Assembly: GCA_023395255.1 (NCBI GenBank)
Contig: JAEWZN010000016.1
Coordinates: forward strand, 25,852 to 89,851
Direction: 5' to 3'
Length of the DNA: 64,000 bases
Origin: Deferribacteres bacterium
GTDB taxonomy: Bacteria; Chrysiogenota; Deferribacteres; Deferribacterales; Geovibrionaceae
The notes under the pieces are model-generated. The model did not search any database and was not told the origin of the DNA. It saw only the letters and a list, made by a program, of their open reading frames with translations. Numbering within the stretch: position 1 is the stretch's first letter; the number at the start of each line of letters is the position of its first letter. Positions 20,233 through 29,284 of the stretch are shown one piece after another. The position numbers were made by a program, and so were the translations under genes.

Positions 20233-21412
20233 ACCCTGCCTTTCTTAAGAAATCAACCACCTTAATCATCTCGGCGGTTTCCGCCACATCGTGGGAACGG
20301 ATAATGTCAGCCCCCTTGAAAACGGCGACCGCCTCAAGGGATTTTGTTCCGATAAGCCTCTCCTGCGGCGGTTTTCCGGTTATACCGCCGATCATGGATT
20401 TTCTGGATACTCCCACAAGGAGCGGAAAACCCATTGAGGTGAATTCCTCCAGATATTTAAGGATAACGTGATTATCCGTTAAAGTCTTTCCGAATCCGAA
20501 CCCCGGATCAAAAATTATGGAATCCTCCCTTACGCCCGCTTTCACAGCAGTATCCGCCGAATCGTAAAGGAAGTTTTTAACCTCTTCAAGCAGGTTGGCG
20601 TATGAGGGCGCATCCTGCATACTTTTCGGCTCGCCCTTTATATGCATCACACACAGCGCCGCGCCGAAATCCGCGCATACTTTTGCCATGTCCGCATCAA
20701 AGGTAAGACCGCTGACATCATTTATCATATCGGCTCCGTTTTCAAGAGCCTTTAGCGCTGTTTTGCTTTTATAAGTGTCTACAGACACAAAAAGATTCAT
20801 TTCCTTAGCAAGCTTAACAGCGGGGAGTACTCTTTTCAGCTCCTCATCAAGTGAAACAGAGTCCGAACCGGGTCTGGTGGACTCACCGCCGATGTCGGTT
20901 ATATCAGCACCCTGAGAGGCGAACAAAGCAAGCTTTGCCCTGATTCCCTCTTCGTCAGTGAGGCTGCCTCCGTCGCTGAAGGAATCCGGGGTCACATTAA
21001 AAATACCCATAACCAAAGGTTTTTCCAGTGAAAATTCCCTTCCGCATGAAAAGAATGAACGTTTTTTTGATTTTACGAGAAAAGATTTGAGATCGGCTGC
21101 GATCTCAGACAGATTAAAGGGCTGAACGGCAAGCCTTCCGGCCAGTGCTTTCAGCCCTCTTTCAGTGCCGATGATAAGAACATCCGTTCTCTCCACCGTA
21201 CAGTTTACCGTGCCTCTGCACACGGCGGCATCTATACCGCATGCAAGAGCTTCCTGCTTTATAATATTACCCTGAGCAGGCTTAAGCCCGCATATTTTAA
21301 CAGCGCGGGCTGCAGCTTTGTCTGCCATTCTCAGGGCGTAGGGGTCAACACCTACTTTTTTCAGTTCATAGATTATCCGCTCTTTTTCGGGCGTTACCTC
21401 AAACAGTCTCAA
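20222..21412 (-). CDS. folP: Dihydropteroate synthase with long N-terminal extension
   Basis: The C-terminal ~270 residues are a normal DHPS TIM barrel: [16 protein letters not shown] pterin-loop motif, [31 protein letters not shown]. The first ~125 residues are an additional domain not found in E. coli FolP ([32 protein letters not shown]), of a kind seen in some deep-branching bacteria; its function is unknown to me. The gene overlaps ftsH by 14 bases and cdaA by 11. Confidence 0.93.
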   Translation of the reverse strand: MRLFEVTPEKERIIYELKKVGVDPYALRMADKAAARAVKICGLKPAQGNIIKQEALACGIDAAVCRGTVNCTVERTDVLIIGTERGLKALAGRLAVQPFNLSEIAADLKSFLVKSKKRSFFSCGREFSLEKPLVMGIFNVTPDSFSDGGSLTDEEGIRAKLALFASQGADITDIGGESTRPGSDSVSLDEELKRVLPAVKLAKEMNLFVSVDTYKSKTALKALENGADMINDVSGLTFDADMAKVCADFGAALCVMHIKGEPKSMQDAPSYANLLEEVKNFLYDSADTAVKAGVREDSIIFDPGFGFGKTLTDNHVILKYLEEFTSMGFPLLVGVSRKSMIGGITGKPPQERLIGTKSLEAVAVFKGADIIRSHDVAETAEMIKVVDFLRKAGCDA

Positions 21413-23306
21413 CTTGCGCTTCTTCCCCTTCCTTAACCTCGGCGGATTCAGCTTTAACTTCGCTTTTTCTTTCGATGGGCAGAAGCATGGCGGGGTCTAT
21501 CTCCCCTGATTCGATTTTTGCTGTCAGCTCATCTATTTCATGTCCGTCGATGGTTTCTTTTTCAAGGAGAAGTCTGGTGACGGCGTGCAGCAGTCCCATG
21601 TTATTTTTAAGTATATCCTTAGCGTTGTTATAACCGGTGAGCACGAAGCGCTTAACTTCCTCATCGATCATAACAGCCGTTGATTCGCTGTAGTCTTTCG
21701 TATGTCCGAAATCGCGTCCGAGGAACACCTGATCATCCTTCTTACCGAAGGCGAGGGGGCCCATCTTCTCGCTCATACCCCATGAGCAGACCATCTTGCG
21801 GGCTATGTCGGTGGCGCGTTCGATGTCGTTTCCGGCGCCTGTGCTCAGTCTGCCGTATATAACCTCTTCCGCGCATCTTCCCGCCATGAGAACAGCAAGC
21901 ATGCCTTCCATAAACTCCTTGGTGTACATGTGTCTGTCATCCTCAGGAAGCTGCTGGGTAACGCCGAGCGCCATTCCTCTGGGGATAATGCTTACCTTAT
22001 GAACAGGGTCAGCACCGGGAACAAGTTTGGCGACTATTGCGTGGCCTGCCTCGTGGTATGCTGTGTTTTCCTTCTCCGCGTCTTTGATAACCATGCTGCG
22101 TCTTTCCTTGCCCATGGTTACTTTATCTTTGGAGTCCTCTATGTCCTTCATGTCTACTTTTTCCTTGTTGCGTCTGGCTGCAAGGAGAGCGGCCTCGTTA
22201 ACAAGGTTTGCCAGTTCCGCACCGGCAAAACCGGGGGTTCCTTTTGCTATGGTTTCAAGATCCACTTCGGGATCAAGGGGTATTTTGGTTGTGTGCACTT
22301 TAAGTATCTGGAGTCTGCCCTGCATATCCGGTCTGGGGACAACCACCTGTCTGTCAAACCTGCCCGGTCTGAGCAGAGCGGGGTCGAGAACGTCCGGCCT
22401 GTTTGTGGCAGCAATAAGGATAACTCCTTCATTGGATTCAAACCCGTCCATCTCAACGAGAAGCTGGTTGAGGGTCTGCTCCCTTTCATCGTGCCCGCCG
22501 CCGAGACCTGCGCCTCTGTGACGGCCTACAGCATCTATCTCATCCACGAAAATGATGCAGGGGGCATGCTTTTTACCCTGATCAAAAAGGTCGCGCACAC
22601 GGGAAGCACCCACGCCCACGAACATCTCCACGAAGTCCGAGCCGCTTATGCTGAAAAAGTTTACGCCTGCTTCTCCGGCAACAGCTTTTGCCAGCAGGGT
22701 TTTACCTGTTCCCGGAGGGCCCACAAGAAGCACACCTTTGGGGATTTTACCGCCGAGCTTCTGGAATTTATGGGGATCTTTAAGGAACTCTATTATTTCC
22801 TCAAGCTCTTCCTTCGCCTCTTCGATACCCGCAACATCCTTGAAAGTGACCTTCTGCTGATCCTGCGTGAGGAGCTTCGCCTTGCTTTTGCCGAAGCTGA
22901 AAGCCTTGCCTCCGCCTCCGCCTCCCTGCATCTGGCGCATGAAGAAAATCCAGACACCGATAAGCAGTATCATAGGCAGCCATGAGATAAGAACCTGCAT
23001 ATACCACGGGCTCTTGTCAGGCGGACGTGCGGTTATTTTAACCTTATGGTCAACAAGCAGTTTCACAAGTTCGGGATCATTCGGAGCATAGCTTTCAAAC
23101 TGGGTTCCGTCCTTGTACTGTCCGTTGAGCTTTTCCTGTTTAATGGTAACGGAATCAACCTCGCCGCTCTGAACGGACTGAAGAAAGTCCGAGTATGATA
23201 TGTTCTTGATGACTCCCTGAGTTCCTGAAATAATGTTAAACAGGAACACCATGATGAATGCTATAACAAGCCAGAGAGCCATATTTTTATAGAGGTTGTT
23301 GTTCAT
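21399..23306 (-). CDS. ftsH: ATP-dependent zinc metalloprotease FtsH
   Basis: A 635-residue membrane AAA+ protease. Two N-terminal membrane helices flank a ~70-residue periplasmic region. Walker A is GPPGTGKT (196-203), Walker B is in CIIFVDEID, and the second region of homology is in [20 protein letters not shown]. The zinc-binding HEAGH lies near residue 420. A GGAGGAGAA ribosome-binding site precedes the ATG. It degrades short-lived and membrane proteins; in E. coli it controls LpxC and so LPS level. Confidence 0.97.
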   Translation of the reverse strand: MNNNLYKNMALWLVIAFIMVFLFNIISGTQGVIKNISYSDFLQSVQSGEVDSVTIKQEKLNGQYKDGTQFESYAPNDPELVKLLVDHKVKITARPPDKSPWYMQVLISWLPMILLIGVWIFFMRQMQGGGGGGKAFSFGKSKAKLLTQDQQKVTFKDVAGIEEAKEELEEIIEFLKDPHKFQKLGGKIPKGVLLVGPPGTGKTLLAKAVAGEAGVNFFSISGSDFVEMFVGVGASRVRDLFDQGKKHAPCIIFVDEIDAVGRHRGAGLGGGHDEREQTLNQLLVEMDGFESNEGVILIAATNRPDVLDPALLRPGRFDRQVVVPRPDMQGRLQILKVHTTKIPLDPEVDLETIAKGTPGFAGAELANLVNEAALLAARRNKEKVDMKDIEDSKDKVTMGKERRSMVIKDAEKENTAYHEAGHAIVAKLVPGADPVHKVSIIPRGMALGVTQQLPEDDRHMYTKEFMEGMLAVLMAGRCAEEVIYGRLSTGAGNDIERATDIARKMVCSWGMSEKMGPLAFGKKDDQVFLGRDFGHTKDYSESTAVMIDEEVKRFVLTGYNNAKDILKNNMGLLHAVTRLLLEKETIDGHEIDELTAKIESGEIDPAMLLPIERKSEVKAESAEVKEGEEAQVETV

Positions 23307-23393
23307 TTCTCCTCCGAATTATATTTTAACTGAACTTTCAACCGCGTACCGCAGCTGAGCAAAAGCGATATATAACACAATATTGTCAAGCTT

Positions 23394-23927
23394 TTACTGA
23401 AACTCAACCACTCTTATATCCGCAAGGTTCCGGTATTTACCGTCATAGTCAAGCCCGTAACCCACAACAAATTTGTCCGGTATGGAAAAGCCCACGTAGT
23501 CAGGAGTGAAGTCCATTATACGCCTTGAAGGCTTATCCAGAAGAGCACACACACCGACATATTCGGGGTCGCGCACCTTAAGCATCTTGGTAAGATAATT
23601 GATAGTATAGCCCGTGTCCACAATATCTTCCACAAGAAGAACACATTTGTCTTTCAGTGGTTTATCAATATCACAGACAAGCTGCACCGAGCCGCTTGAC
23701 TTTGTGCTGGCGCCTTTGTAGCTGGAAACCGTTATGAACGCAGTTTCAACCATAGGTTTATCAAGCCTTCTCACCAGATCCGCCATAAAAATGAAAGAAC
23801 CCTTAAGAACGCCCACGACAAGAAGCTCCTTGCCCGCAAAGTCGTTATTTATTTTCTCTGCCAGCTCAGCGACTTTTCCGCTGATGCTATCTTCCGATAT
23901 GTAACCCGCAAGTGTGTGCTTGTTCAC
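23394..23927 (-). CDS. hpt: Hypoxanthine phosphoribosyltransferase
   Basis: A purine-salvage enzyme. The PRPP-binding motif is VLLVEDIVDTGYTINYL, and the flexible loop contains SSYKGASTKSSG. An in-frame ATG at 23948 gives 184 residues but has no ribosome-binding site. The GTG at 23927 has GGAGG 4 bases upstream and gives 177 residues, with the usual short lead-in to YISEDSISGKVAELA. I prefer the GTG, with moderate certainty. The tilS-hpt-ftsH order is widespread. Confidence 0.92.
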   Translation of the reverse strand: MNKHTLAGYISEDSISGKVAELAEKINNDFAGKELLVVGVLKGSFIFMADLVRRLDKPMVETAFITVSSYKGASTKSSGSVQLVCDIDKPLKDKCVLLVEDIVDTGYTINYLTKMLKVRDPEYVGVCALLDKPSRRIMDFTPDYVGFSIPDKFVVGYGLDYDGKYRNLADIRVVEFQ

Positions 23928-24003
23928 GAACCCTCCGCAACTGTCCATAAATATACATAAAAACAGGTTCTATGGACACTGGAACTTTTCAGGAAAAAAT
24001 ACT

Positions 24004-24032
24004 TTTTTAGTCAACGGAAAGGATAAAGTCAA
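24004..24032 (-). promoter_or_regulatory. Possible sigma70-type promoter upstream of hpt
   Basis: On the minus strand, TTGACT (24032-24027) and TAAAAA (24009-24004) are 17 bases apart, within the 112-base gap between tilS and hpt. The -35 box is good and the -10 box is weak. The leader to hpt would be about 70 bases. It could let hpt-ftsH-folP-cdaA be expressed apart from tilS. Confidence 0.42.
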
Positions 24033-24060
24033 ACAAAAATAATCCGTTAATAGTAATTGC

Positions 24061-25299
24061 CTAATCATCCTCAGCCTTGCGGAGAGATATATCCGGATTC
24101 TGAAAAACTCTTTCAGCCCAGATAATTTTACCGTCTTTCTCCGCAATAAGAGCCCTGTCTCTGTCAAAAAGTTCAGTTTTACTGTTTATAAAAATATCTT
24201 TAAGCTTTCTGCCGCCTATGCGGTCGCCGTTCCTGCGGGTTCTTACTGTTATTTCCGCATCAATGAGCGCTCCGGAAAACTCCAGCACCCTGCCGCCTGC
24301 TGTCAGTTCCCTTTCTCCCGCCTGCTTTACTGCGCTTACGGGCTTTATAAGTTCCGAGTGAAATACCCTCAGTCTGCCGTATGAGCATTCCGCGTTATAT
24401 CCGTCCGGCAGATCGATCCGGACAGATTCACTCTCCGCAGCCAGTGCAAGAACAGTATCAACATGCCTTTTCTCCGCGCGGAAGCACCCGGAAAGCATCC
24501 GCCGCACAACCCACGCCTGTTCAAGCGGGCTCAGGGTAAAAAGCCTGTCTGTCTCGGCAATAAACACCCCGCCGCTGTGGCTGTATAGCCCGCAGCAGCG
24601 CTTCTCAGTCTCCGCATCAAGCAGGGCAGACTGCTCCATAAGCTGTATAACCTTGTCCAGAAAGGCGGGATTATATCGTTTTATCTCTGAAACCACCTCT
24701 CCCCTCACCCAGTTACGCAGGTATGAGGAGTCCAGATTCGTTTCATCGAAAGTGGTCTGTATGCCATTCTTTTCTATATATTCCAGAACATCTTCCGTGG
24801 ATATTTTCAGCATTGGGCGGAAGATGTTTCCCCTCGTCAGCCTTATACCGCCGAGAGAGTAAGGGGACGCGCCCTGAAAAACCCTTATGAAGAAAGTTTC
24901 CGCCATGTCGTCTCTGGTGTGGGCGGTGAGGATCAGCTCAAACCCTCCCCTTTCAGCAGCGGCTTCCAGAGCCTCATAACGGAGCTTTCTGGCTGCATGT
25001 TCCAGCCCCTGCCCCTGTTTTGAAGCCAGTTCGGGAACATTTCTTTTCTCCGCATAAAAGTCTATACCGCGCTTTTCGCAGAACGCACGGCAGAAAGCCT
25101 CATCCCTGTCCGCATTTTCACCGCGTATCATGTGATTGACATGACAGGCTCCGAAGGCAATTTTCAGCCTTTGCGAATTAATATTAAGCCAGTGGAGAAG
25201 AGCACATGAATCCTTTCCGCCGGAGAAAGCGGCAAGAACTTTCCTGCCCGCCATGCTTCCGGCGCTTTCTTCCATGTATCTGTCAAAGGATAAAATCAT
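24061..25299 (-). CDS. tilS: tRNA(Ile)-lysidine synthetase
   Basis: The enzyme converts C34 of the CAT-anticodon tRNA-Ile to lysidine so that it reads AUA. The PP-loop motif is VLAAFSGGKDSCALLHW, followed by GACHVNHMIRGENADRDEAFC and TAHTRDDMAETF. A TilS-type substrate-binding and C-terminal domain follows (RNGDRIGGRKLKDIFIN). The frame is open back to 25395, but the ATG at 25299 (MILSFDRYMEE) is the sensible start: 412 residues and only a 17-base overlap with pgi. Confidence 0.93.
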   Translation of the reverse strand: MILSFDRYMEESAGSMAGRKVLAAFSGGKDSCALLHWLNINSQRLKIAFGACHVNHMIRGENADRDEAFCRAFCEKRGIDFYAEKRNVPELASKQGQGLEHAARKLRYEALEAAAERGGFELILTAHTRDDMAETFFIRVFQGASPYSLGGIRLTRGNIFRPMLKISTEDVLEYIEKNGIQTTFDETNLDSSYLRNWVRGEVVSEIKRYNPAFLDKVIQLMEQSALLDAETEKRCCGLYSHSGGVFIAETDRLFTLSPLEQAWVVRRMLSGCFRAEKRHVDTVLALAAESESVRIDLPDGYNAECSYGRLRVFHSELIKPVSAVKQAGERELTAGGRVLEFSGALIDAEITVRTRRNGDRIGGRKLKDIFINSKTELFDRDRALIAEKDGKIIWAERVFQNPDISLRKAEDD

Positions 25300-26641
25300 T
25301 CTGTTTGCGGTAAATTTCCGTAAATGTCTTTTTCTTTGCCTCAAAGCCTTCACGGCCGAGGAGCCCGTAGGCGTACTGCTTGCCCTCTTCAACACCGGGC
25401 TGGTCGAAGGGGTCTATATCGTAAGCGAGACCGATTACCGGCACAACGTACTGATAAAGCATGAAAAGCTGACCAAGGGTATATTCGTCCAGCACATCCA
25501 CAGTAAGTTTCAGTGAGGGCTTGCCTGTGTTTTTCAGGGCTGCCTCAGTGGCTTTAAGCTCAACATTGCAGAGTTCGCCCATTGTGTGCCCGCTCAGATA
25601 GTCATAAGCGGGGAAAGATGATTTCAGAGTTTTGTCACTTTCGTGGTTCAGGACTTCTATAAAAGTCACAAGCTTGTCCGAGGGACCTTCCTTGAAAAGC
25701 TGCACAAGGGAATGCTGATCAACAACGCCCACTGACGGAACAGGGGTGGAGCCGAAGAAGACCTCTTTTCCGCTGCGGTCGTACCTTTTGCCGAGACTTT
25801 CGCCCCAGAGCTGGCAGAACCACGCCGAAAACGATTTAAGCCTTGAACTGTAGGGCATCATGACGTTCATGTTGCGCCCTTTGTCCATGTAATACATGTA
25901 AATAGAGGCGAGAACGAGGATCATCTCGTAATTATCTGCCGTGACCGAGGCTCCGCCCTTTATGAGCCTGTCAATATCCATGCCCAGAACAGCAGCGGGA
26001 AGAAGCCCCACGGGGCTGAGCACGGAGTATCTTCCGCCCACATTAGAGGGAACATCAAACGCGCGGAATTTCTTTTCGGAGGCGATGGAGCGCATGATCC
26101 CCTTTTCGGGATCTGTTATAACCACCACTTTCTTTGATATATCTTTTACATTGCTTTTGAGCCATTCGTAGATGATGTTGAAGTTTGCGGCTGTTTCCAC
26201 CGTGCTGCCTGATTTAGAGATAACGCACAGGAAAGTGTCGTCAGGTTCGCAGGTGTTCATTATGGAGGCGACTTTGGAAGGGTCGACATTGTCCGCCACC
26301 CATATTCTGGGCTTGCTCCCCCTTTCCCCGTAAGAAAGCGAGTTGTAGCCGAAAGGCAACAGAGCATCGCACAGGGTTTCAAGCCCGAGGGATGAACCGC
26401 CTATGCCCGCCACTATGAAGTCGTTCACGGAGCCTTTTATCTCCTTGGCGAAGCTTTTCATGGCGACTGTGTTCTGCCCTTTTAGGTTCGGGAAGCCCAC
26501 CGCACCGGAGTTAACAAGGTCTATCAGTCTGGAAAGGCCTAATCTGGCTTTCTCCTTGTACTGCTCGAAGTCAGCCTCGCCCATGCCGCCTTTAATAAAA
26601 ACGGATGACGTATAGTTATAATCCAGCCTGATCCTTTCCAT
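25283..26641 (-). CDS. pgi: Glucose-6-phosphate isomerase
   Basis: A 452-residue phosphoglucose isomerase of the shorter bacterial type. It has FIVAGIGGSSLGLETL, the sugar-phosphate-binding VISKSGSTVETAANF, the GGRYSVLSPVGLLPAA signature and the FDQPGVEEGKQYAYGLLG C-terminal motif. It interconverts glucose 6-phosphate and fructose 6-phosphate. It overlaps dinG by 26 bases and tilS by 17. Confidence 0.95.
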   Translation of the reverse strand: MERIRLDYNYTSSVFIKGGMGEADFEQYKEKARLGLSRLIDLVNSGAVGFPNLKGQNTVAMKSFAKEIKGSVNDFIVAGIGGSSLGLETLCDALLPFGYNSLSYGERGSKPRIWVADNVDPSKVASIMNTCEPDDTFLCVISKSGSTVETAANFNIIYEWLKSNVKDISKKVVVITDPEKGIMRSIASEKKFRAFDVPSNVGGRYSVLSPVGLLPAAVLGMDIDRLIKGGASVTADNYEMILVLASIYMYYMDKGRNMNVMMPYSSRLKSFSAWFCQLWGESLGKRYDRSGKEVFFGSTPVPSVGVVDQHSLVQLFKEGPSDKLVTFIEVLNHESDKTLKSSFPAYDYLSGHTMGELCNVELKATEAALKNTGKPSLKLTVDVLDEYTLGQLFMLYQYVVPVIGLAYDIDPFDQPGVEEGKQYAYGLLGREGFEAKKKTFTEIYRKQNDFIL

Positions 26642-28427
26642 CGCAAACCTCCAGAAAGCTCAGGGCCTCACTCAGCGTGCGTACCCTGTGTACATTTTTT
26701 AGCACATCCATAAAGGACTTTCCATAATTTTTAGTTAACAGGCGGTCATCCAGCACCACCCAGAGCCCCATATCATCCTCATGGCGGAAGAGTCTTCCCA
26801 CCGCCTGCTTAAAGTAAATCACGGCACGGGGAAGGAAAAAATCCATGAAAGGATTGCCGCCGTTATTTTTAACCTTCTCGGATTTCTGTTTAAGAAAAGC
26901 ATCATCCGGATATTCAAAAGGGAGCTTGTCCAGCACAACGCATTTCAGCCCTGTGTGAGCAAAATCCACCCCTTCGCGGAATATGTTGCAGCCTATGAAT
27001 ATGCCCCCTGTCTCCAGCTCGCGGTCGCTTATATCCACATTCCCCTGCATAAAAATCTTCTTGTGGGGCATAGTGTTTTCAAAGAGGGCTGCAAGCTCCT
27101 CCATCCTTCTCGTGCTGTTGCATATAACAAGCATTGAGCCCTCAAGGCGGGAGGCGAGTGAGGTGTATATTCCGTCAGCGTTTTTATCGTTCCATAAGCC
27201 TTTGGGAACGTAAATCCGTCCTCTGGTCTCGTAATCGAAAACCGCACCTGTTTTAAGTGAGTTGACCTCGCTTGCGTCATAGCCAAGCTCCGAAAGGAAA
27301 TAGCCGAAGCTGTCCCCCGCGGTGAGTGTTGCGCTTATGAACAGAGGGGAAATGCAGGTTCCTTTCAGTCCTTCCCTGAAATTATCGCCTGCGGTAAGCG
27401 GAATAAACTTCACTGTGAAAGAGCCCGCTCCCGCTTCGCAGAGCCTCACTCCCTCCTCATTCCCGCGTATGGGAACAAGGGCGGCTTTCAGCTTGGTGAA
27501 AGGGTCTTTTATCTCTTTCTCTGTCTTATCCTCTATTATTCTGAAAACTGTTTCTATGTATCTGTCCACATCCCCTTTCATCTGCTCAAGGAGCATGCGG
27601 CTTTCCCTTACTCCGGCAAGGAGGGTGTTGTAGGCTCCGGTGGCTGTTTCCACATCCTTCGGAGAGAAATGCGCCTTGTTCTCACGTATCAGCGACATGA
27701 AGCTCCGCAGGTTGATGTCGCTCCCTGCGAACTGGGGGTAAATATCCGGCAGGGCGTGCGCCTCATCGAATATCACATGCTCTGCGAAGTCGAACACCGC
27801 GCCGAACTCGCTTTTGCTCTTCATTGCTATATCGCTTGCTATGAGGTGATGGTTGGTGACTATTACGTCAGACGCGTTCGCCGCCTCCTTCGCCCTGTAG
27901 AATGAGCAGTGGGCAAAAAACTGACAGCCGCTGCCGGAGCATTGGTAGCTGTCTGCGGTCATTTTCTCTATGACCTCCCCGCCGAACATGCCGAAAGGGA
28001 TCTCTATCACGTAGTTTTCGGCTATCCCCTCAAACCACTTCACCGCATCGGGGTAAAAGCTTGAGTTCGGATAAACCAGACGGAAAAAACGCTCATGGCA
28101 GAAGTAGTTCCTGCGCCCTTTGAGGTAATACACCGTTGGGGAATGTCCGAAAAGCTTTGATGCTATGGGAATATCCTTGTTCAGGATCTGGAGCATGAGC
28201 TGTTTTGTCTTGGTGGATATTATCACCTTCCGCTCAAGCTCAAGGGCGGGAATAAGGTATGACAGAGTCTTGCCGGAGCCTGTGGGCGCCTCAACCACAG
28301 CCGGAACATGACCGCTCATAGATTTATGGATGAACTCCGCTATCTCCGCCTGCTGCTTCCTCGGCCTGTAGCCGCTCAGCACTGACGGCAGAAAGTCTTC
28401 ATCTTCAAAGTAATTTTTTATATTCAT
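26616..28427 (-). CDS. DinG/XPD-like ATP-dependent DNA helicase
   Basis: A 603-residue superfamily 2 helicase. Walker A is VEAPTGSGKTLSYLIPAL and the DEAH box is in VIFDEAHALPD. Cysteines for a 4Fe-4S cluster lie between them (one in YFCHERF, then YQCSGSGCQFFAHC). The C-terminal half has ISATLTAG, GCNIFREGVDF and QAVGRLFRHEDD. These place it in the DinG/YoaA branch of Fe-S helicases used in repair and R-loop or G-quadruplex resolution. No exonuclease domain is fused. Confidence 0.9.
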   Translation of the reverse strand: MNIKNYFEDEDFLPSVLSGYRPRKQQAEIAEFIHKSMSGHVPAVVEAPTGSGKTLSYLIPALELERKVIISTKTKQLMLQILNKDIPIASKLFGHSPTVYYLKGRRNYFCHERFFRLVYPNSSFYPDAVKWFEGIAENYVIEIPFGMFGGEVIEKMTADSYQCSGSGCQFFAHCSFYRAKEAANASDVIVTNHHLIASDIAMKSKSEFGAVFDFAEHVIFDEAHALPDIYPQFAGSDINLRSFMSLIRENKAHFSPKDVETATGAYNTLLAGVRESRMLLEQMKGDVDRYIETVFRIIEDKTEKEIKDPFTKLKAALVPIRGNEEGVRLCEAGAGSFTVKFIPLTAGDNFREGLKGTCISPLFISATLTAGDSFGYFLSELGYDASEVNSLKTGAVFDYETRGRIYVPKGLWNDKNADGIYTSLASRLEGSMLVICNSTRRMEELAALFENTMPHKKIFMQGNVDISDRELETGGIFIGCNIFREGVDFAHTGLKCVVLDKLPFEYPDDAFLKQKSEKVKNNGGNPFMDFFLPRAVIYFKQAVGRLFRHEDDMGLWVVLDDRLLTKNYGKSFMDVLKNVHRVRTLSEALSFLEVCDGKDQAGL

Positions 28428-28442
28428 ATCATCACAGGAAAA

Positions 28443-28471
28443 TTTATATCACACAGCGGCGGAAGTATAAA
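28443..28471 (-). promoter_or_regulatory. Weak candidate promoter for the dinG-like gene
   Basis: On the minus strand, TTTATA (28471-28466) and TATAAA (28448-28443) are separated by 17 bases. The -10 box is good and the -35 box poor. Transcription would begin about 9 bases before the ATG, giving a very short leader without a ribosome-binding site, so this is tentative. Confidence 0.33.
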
Positions 28472-28508
28472 CAAATTATTATTTACGCTAAAACGGGCAT
28501 ACAACAAA

Positions 28509-28537
28509 TTGATAATTTAATTTCAATGAGTTAAACT
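28509..28537 (+). promoter_or_regulatory. Promoter of the cyclase-like/NACHT-nuclease operon
   Basis: TTGATA (28509-28514, one mismatch) and TAAACT (28532-28537, two mismatches) are spaced by 17 bases. The predicted start is near 28544, about 20 bases before the first ATG, and an AAGGA ribosome-binding site lies at 28552-28556. The two-gene cassette therefore carries its own promoter and does not depend on the divergent dinG side. Confidence 0.6.
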
Positions 28538-28564
28538 AATCAAAAAGTTACAAGGAACTTCAAA

Positions 28565-29284
28565 ATGATGCGGGCAGGTCTATCTAATATTTCTCCATCA
28601 GGTTCATCGAAAGAATACAATCAGCAACTGTTTATCTGGATAGATATTTTAGGTTTCAGCAGTATCGTTGACAAGCCGGAAAACTATACTAAGCTTGCTA
28701 GCATACTAGATAACTTCAAAATTTCATTTACGGATATACAAGGATGCCAAGCGGAAGTAATATCTGATGGGATAATAATAAACATAGATATTTCCGATCG
28801 AAACACTATTAGCAGAGTATTTAAATCAATCGGAGAAAAACAGTACGATTTTATCCTCAAGAATGAGCATTTTATTCGTGGAGGTATTGCGGTAGGGAGC
28901 AGGCTTGAACCAGATCAAAAAAACAAATCATACATCAGCAACGGACTAGCGAGGGCGGTAAAAATTGAGAACACAAAAATTAACTGGCCTATCGTTGGCA
29001 CAAATAAAAATCATTTAAATGAAATTAGAAAAGTATTGAACATACAGGATCCTGATGAAAATTTTAATCTTATAAAATGCTTTAATAAAAATGGTGAGGA
29101 TATTTACTTTATTGATTTTATTAACGAAGAAAACGCATTGTTTTATAAGTTAATTGATAATAAAATAACTGAATATAAAGAAGAAACATCAGTGAGAGGT
29201 AAGTATGTCTGGCTTTTAAGGTATTATCATCACAAGTTTAAAAAACCTTCACAAAATAATTGCCTTGATGGGTGGATTTTATGA
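28565..29284 (+). CDS. Small class III nucleotide-cyclase-fold protein, putative defence cyclase or sensor
   Basis: This 239-residue protein is not an obvious housekeeping gene. Its pattern resembles the class III adenylate/guanylate cyclase fold as seen in stand-alone bacterial (Pycsar-like) cyclases. D27 lies in FIWIDILGFSSIV and D68 in VISDGIIINI; their 41-residue spacing is close to that of the two metal-binding aspartates. RGGIAVG follows at 105-111. SNGLARAVKIEN at 125-136 offers N126-x3-R130, like the Asn/Arg pair of active cyclases. No membrane segment or extra domain is seen. The first ATG (28565) has AAGGA 8 bases upstream; a second ATG follows at once. Codon use is far more AT-rich than the flanks. 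Activity and base specificity are unproven; it could be a degenerate binding domain. Confidence 0.68.
   Translation: MMRAGLSNISPSGSSKEYNQQLFIWIDILGFSSIVDKPENYTKLASILDNFKISFTDIQGCQAEVISDGIIINIDISDRNTISRVFKSIGEKQYDFILKNEHFIRGGIAVGSRLEPDQKNKSYISNGLARAVKIENTKINWPIVGTNKNHLNEIRKVLNIQDPDENFNLIKCFNKNGEDIYFIDFINEENALFYKLIDNKITEYKEETSVRGKYVWLLRYYHHKFKKPSQNNCLDGWIL

Noticed and set aside
21930..22985. A 351-codon open frame on the plus strand inside ftsH
   Set aside because: It lies wholly opposite the conserved ATPase and protease core of FtsH and its translation looks random.
23307..23393. Promoter directly upstream of ftsH (a perfect TTGACA and a TATAAT are both present on the minus strand)
   Set aside because: The TTGACA has no -10 box at 16-18 bases, and the TATAAT lies too close to the ribosome-binding site with no -35 at proper distance, so the two do not form one promoter.
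28565..29284. GGDEF diguanylate cyclase
   Set aside because: There is no GG(D/E)EF motif; the spacing of the two aspartates and the downstream RGGIAVG and N-x3-R fit the class III cyclase pattern better.
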